A DNA stretch of 64,000 nt from Parvimonas sp035282405 (GTDB lineage: Bacteria; Bacillota; Clostridia; Tissierellales; Peptoniphilaceae). The translations under genes were made by a program, and so were the position numbers. The notes beneath the pieces are model-generated. The model was not told where the DNA came from, made no database searches, and saw nothing but the letters and a program-made list of their open reading frames with translations. Location: assembly GCF_035282405.1 (NCBI RefSeq), contig NZ_JAYKBP010000001.1, positions 434,001 through 498,000 of the forward strand. Reading direction: 5' to 3'. Positions 61,829-64,000 of the stretch are shown in pieces (position 1 is the stretch's first letter; the number at the start of each line of letters is the position of its first letter).

Positions 61829-62972
61829 AATAAATTTTGAAATATTTAGGAAAAGATTTAAAATAAAAAATAATTTTAACCTAATAGAATTTTTTGCATT
61901 GATACTGTTTATAATTTCATTAATTCATATTGGATTTATTCTGTTTGGCAAATATGAAGATATGTATCTTCTAAAAAGTTTATTATTTTTTACAATAATT
62001 ATTGAATTTATCTTTCCAAACTATAATTTAAACAGCAAAGTAAAACTAAAATCATTTTTTGGAAAATTAAAAACTGATGAAATAGAAAAATACTATTCTT
62101 CAAAGAGTTTAATCATATCTTTAATCGTCGGCTTTTTTGTATATATTCCATACAGATTAGATTTAATAAACTTAAGCCTATTCTATATGACAATTGTATC
62201 CTTGCTATTTTTAATTGTTATAGGACTAAGAAAAATATTCAATAAAATTGATTTTCAGTCATTTTTACTATTGATTAGATTTAGTATAATTTTTTTGCTT
62301 CTAGTATTTGTAAAAAAAGGAACGGGAGAAATGATAAAAAATTTTGCAAATAAAATTCCTTTTTTTGTTTACTTTTTAGTATTTTTTGTATCTGTCTATA
62401 TATCAATAAAAATATTAAATTCTATAAAATCAAATTATATTAAAAAACATAATTTTTCAAAACTTTTAATAAATTCAGAAAAATATTTTGGATATAATTT
62501 TTTATACATAATACGAAGTGGAAATTTTATAAAAAATATCTCACTTTTTTATACAATATCTTTTATAACCGTTTGGAGAGAAACCCTTGAAAATATAATA
62601 ATTTTCTTTGCTATTTCAATTGTTCTTAATGGTATTTTAAATTTGTTTAACATTTTTAGAATAGAACATAATATTTGTAATTTTATATATAATAAAAATT
62701 CATTAAAAAATATAAATAAAATTAAAATAATAGATAATTTAAAACTTCATTTTACTTCAATAATTTTTTTCTTACCGATAATTTATTTTAAATTGGGAAT
62801 TATTTTAACTGGAAAACTAATCCTTATATCATCATTAGTTACTATATTTTCAACAATTGTAGTATCAAATTATATACAAAAAAAGAATTATAAATACAAT
62901 AGAAATGATATAGTTACAATTACAATTGTAAACTTAATACTAGCAATAATTGGAATTAACTTAATAGTATAA
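61815..62972 (+). CDS. Membrane protein, probable permease partner of the adjacent ATPase
   Basis: 385 residues from TTG at 61815 with GGAG 10 bases upstream; GTG at 61806 is an alternative. Ten or so helices, very rich in Ile, Phe and Asn, with a cytoplasmic part near 75-95 and 215-240. No family recognised, but it overlaps the ATPase gene and is the only membrane protein beside it. Confidence 0.7.
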   Translation: MNVFKINFEIFRKRFKIKNNFNLIEFFALILFIISLIHIGFILFGKYEDMYLLKSLLFFTIIIEFIFPNYNLNSKVKLKSFFGKLKTDEIEKYYSSKSLIISLIVGFFVYIPYRLDLINLSLFYMTIVSLLFLIVIGLRKIFNKIDFQSFLLLIRFSIIFLLLVFVKKGTGEMIKNFANKIPFFVYFLVFFVSVYISIKILNSIKSNYIKKHNFSKLLINSEKYFGYNFLYIIRSGNFIKNISLFYTISFITVWRETLENIIIFFAISIVLNGILNLFNIFRIEHNICNFIYNKNSLKNINKIKIIDNLKLHFTSIIFFLPIIYFKLGIILTGKLILISSLVTIFSTIVVSNYIQKKNYKYNRNDIVTITIVNLILAIIGINLIV

Positions 62973-63027
62973 TTCCCTAATTTTTTCCATTGGGTAGTGT
63001 CGGAAAATTTTGTTGTTCCACAATAAA

Positions 63028-63055
63028 AAAAGTAACGGTTTAATAATCGTTACTT
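63028..63055. terminator. Terminator between the ABC pair and ruvB
   Basis: AAAGTAACG and CGTTACTTT pair around an AT loop, with A7 on the left and T6 on the right; it works for both converging genes. Confidence 0.85.
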
Positions 63056-64000
63056 TTTTATCCTTCCAAAATGCTTATATGCTTTTTCAGTTACAATTCT
63101 TCCTCTACTTGTTCTACTTAGAAATCCTATTTGTAGTAAATAAGGTTCATAGACATCTTCGATTGTAATTCTCTCCTCGCCTGTTGAAGCTGCTATTGTA
63201 TCAATTCCAACAGGACCCCCTGAAAAATTATCTATTATTGTAGTTATTATTTTTCTGTCTATTGTGTCAAGTCCAAGAGAATCCACTTCTAAAATATCAA
63301 GTCCGTCTTTACTGGTTTGTAAATCAATTTTTCCATTTCTCTTAACCTGAGCAAAGTCTCTAACTCTCTTTAAAAGTCTGTTTGCAATTCTTGGTGTTCC
63401 TCTGGAACGTCTTGCAATTTCAAGTGCTCCCTCAGGTTCAATTTCAATTCCCAAAATTCCTGCAGATCTTGTAATTATCTTTTGTAAGTTTTCAATACTA
63501 TATAATTCAAGACTCAACATAATTCCAAATCTGTCACGAAGTGGACCTGTAAGTTGTCCTGTTCTTGTCGTTGCCCCTATCAAAGTAAATTTTTCAAGGT
63601 CAATTCTAAGGCTTCTGGCACTTGGACCCTTTCCTATTATTATATCAAGTGCATAGTCTTCCATTGCAGGATATAAGATTTCTTCAACACTTCTATTTAT
63701 TCTGTGAATTTCGTCTATAAACAAAACATCATCTTTACTTAAATTCGTCAAAATACTTGCAAGATCACTTGGCTTTTCTATTGCTGGCCCCGAAGTAACT
63801 CTGATATTAACTCCCATTTCATTTGCTATTATATTTGCAAGAGTTGTTTTTCCAAGTCCCGGAGGACCATAAAGCAAACTGTGGTCAAGAGGCTCATTTC
63901 TAGTTTTTGCTGCCTCAATAAAGATTTTAAGTCTTTCTTTTGCTTTTTCTTGACCAATATATTCATCAATCCATTTCGGTCTTAAACTGGTTTCTATTTC
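63050..64000 (-). CDS. ruvB: Holliday junction helicase RuvB (N-terminus beyond the window edge)
   Basis: The visible 316 codons run from ETSLRPKWIDEYIGQEKAKE, the usual RuvB N-terminal region, to the stop. Walker A YGPPGLGKTTLANIIA, Walker B FIDEIHRINRSVEEI, sensor GATTRTGQLTGPLRDRFG and C-terminal winged helix FLSRTSRGRIVTEKAYKHF are present. It drives branch migration with RuvA. Only about 15-20 N-terminal residues are missing. The conserved ruvB-queA-tgt order is interrupted here by the ABC pair. Confidence 0.96.
   Translation of the reverse strand, partial: EIETSLRPKWIDEYIGQEKAKERLKIFIEAAKTRNEPLDHSLLYGPPGLGKTTLANIIANEMGVNIRVTSGPAIEKPSDLASILTNLSKDDVLFIDEIHRINRSVEEILYPAMEDYALDIIIGKGPSARSLRIDLEKFTLIGATTRTGQLTGPLRDRFGIMLSLELYSIENLQKIITRSAGILGIEIEPEGALEIARRSRGTPRIANRLLKRVRDFAQVKRNGKIDLQTSKDGLDILEVDSLGLDTIDRKIITTIIDNFSGGPVGIDTIAASTGEERITIEDVYEPYLLQIGFLSRTSRGRIVTEKAYKHFGRIKK

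Overview
The window is very AT-rich DNA from a low-GC Firmicute. Gene content and order point to an anaerobic coccus of the Peptoniphilaceae type (Parvimonas-like); the genus is an inference. Supporting features are a cysS T-box leader, an SRP RNA with an Alu domain, RicT, a YtrA-type GntR regulator, an Asp23 protein and a nusB-xseAB-ispA-tlyA-argR-recN cluster. The genes carry AGGAGG ribosome binding sites and consensus TTGACA/TATAAT promoters.

Layout. 1-5.6 kb: nucleotide excision repair operon uvrB-uvrA, then a DJ-1 family gene and rlmN (cut by the left edge). 5.9-9 kb: ABC transporter of the MacB/FtsX type. 9.1-15 kb: ricT, a dCMP deaminase, and a T-box-controlled cysS-rlmB-rae1 operon with a DpnI-like methyl-directed endonuclease at its end. 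15-19.2 kb: glycerophosphodiesterase, YitT transporter, a degenerate aminoglycoside-adenylyltransferase homologue, a GNAT protein and an amidohydrolase. 19.2-20.2 kb: almost gene-free, with a repeat element, degenerate direct repeats and an orphan leader-peptide unit. 20.2-27.6 kb: ogt, acyltransferase, dprA, comM, mogA-like, yraN, rnhB, rbgA and small membrane proteins.

27.8-38.4 kb is the accessory core. A type II-A CRISPR-Cas locus (23 repeats, 22 spacers, csn2, cas2, cas1, cas9, tracrRNA) lies between two paralogous membrane-protein genes and is bordered by about 70-bp direct repeats. cas9 is split by one extra base in a run of eight T (coding strand), a possible on/off switch or a sequence error. 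Beyond the leader-distal end of the array is a 27-codon hydrophobic toxin-like ORF. It faces the array, so array read-through or a local antisense promoter would produce RNA antisense to it. On the other side are an unidentified structured small RNA with its own promoter and terminator, a PBECR-like nuclease gene, the SRP RNA and tRNA-Ser(GGA).

38.4-48.8 kb is one long minus-strand housekeeping run: mnmM-like, rluB, scpB, scpA, an M50-family protein without its zinc motif, Nudix, recN, argR, tlyA, ispA, xseB, xseA, nusB and asp23. 49-58.8 kb holds a two-component system divergent from an ABC-2 exporter, and a YtrA-regulated second ABC-2 cluster. 58.8-64 kb: tgt and queA, then an ABC transporter pair on the opposite strand that separates queA from ruvB (cut by the right edge).

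Functions were assigned by reading motifs and remembered family sequences; no database search was run.
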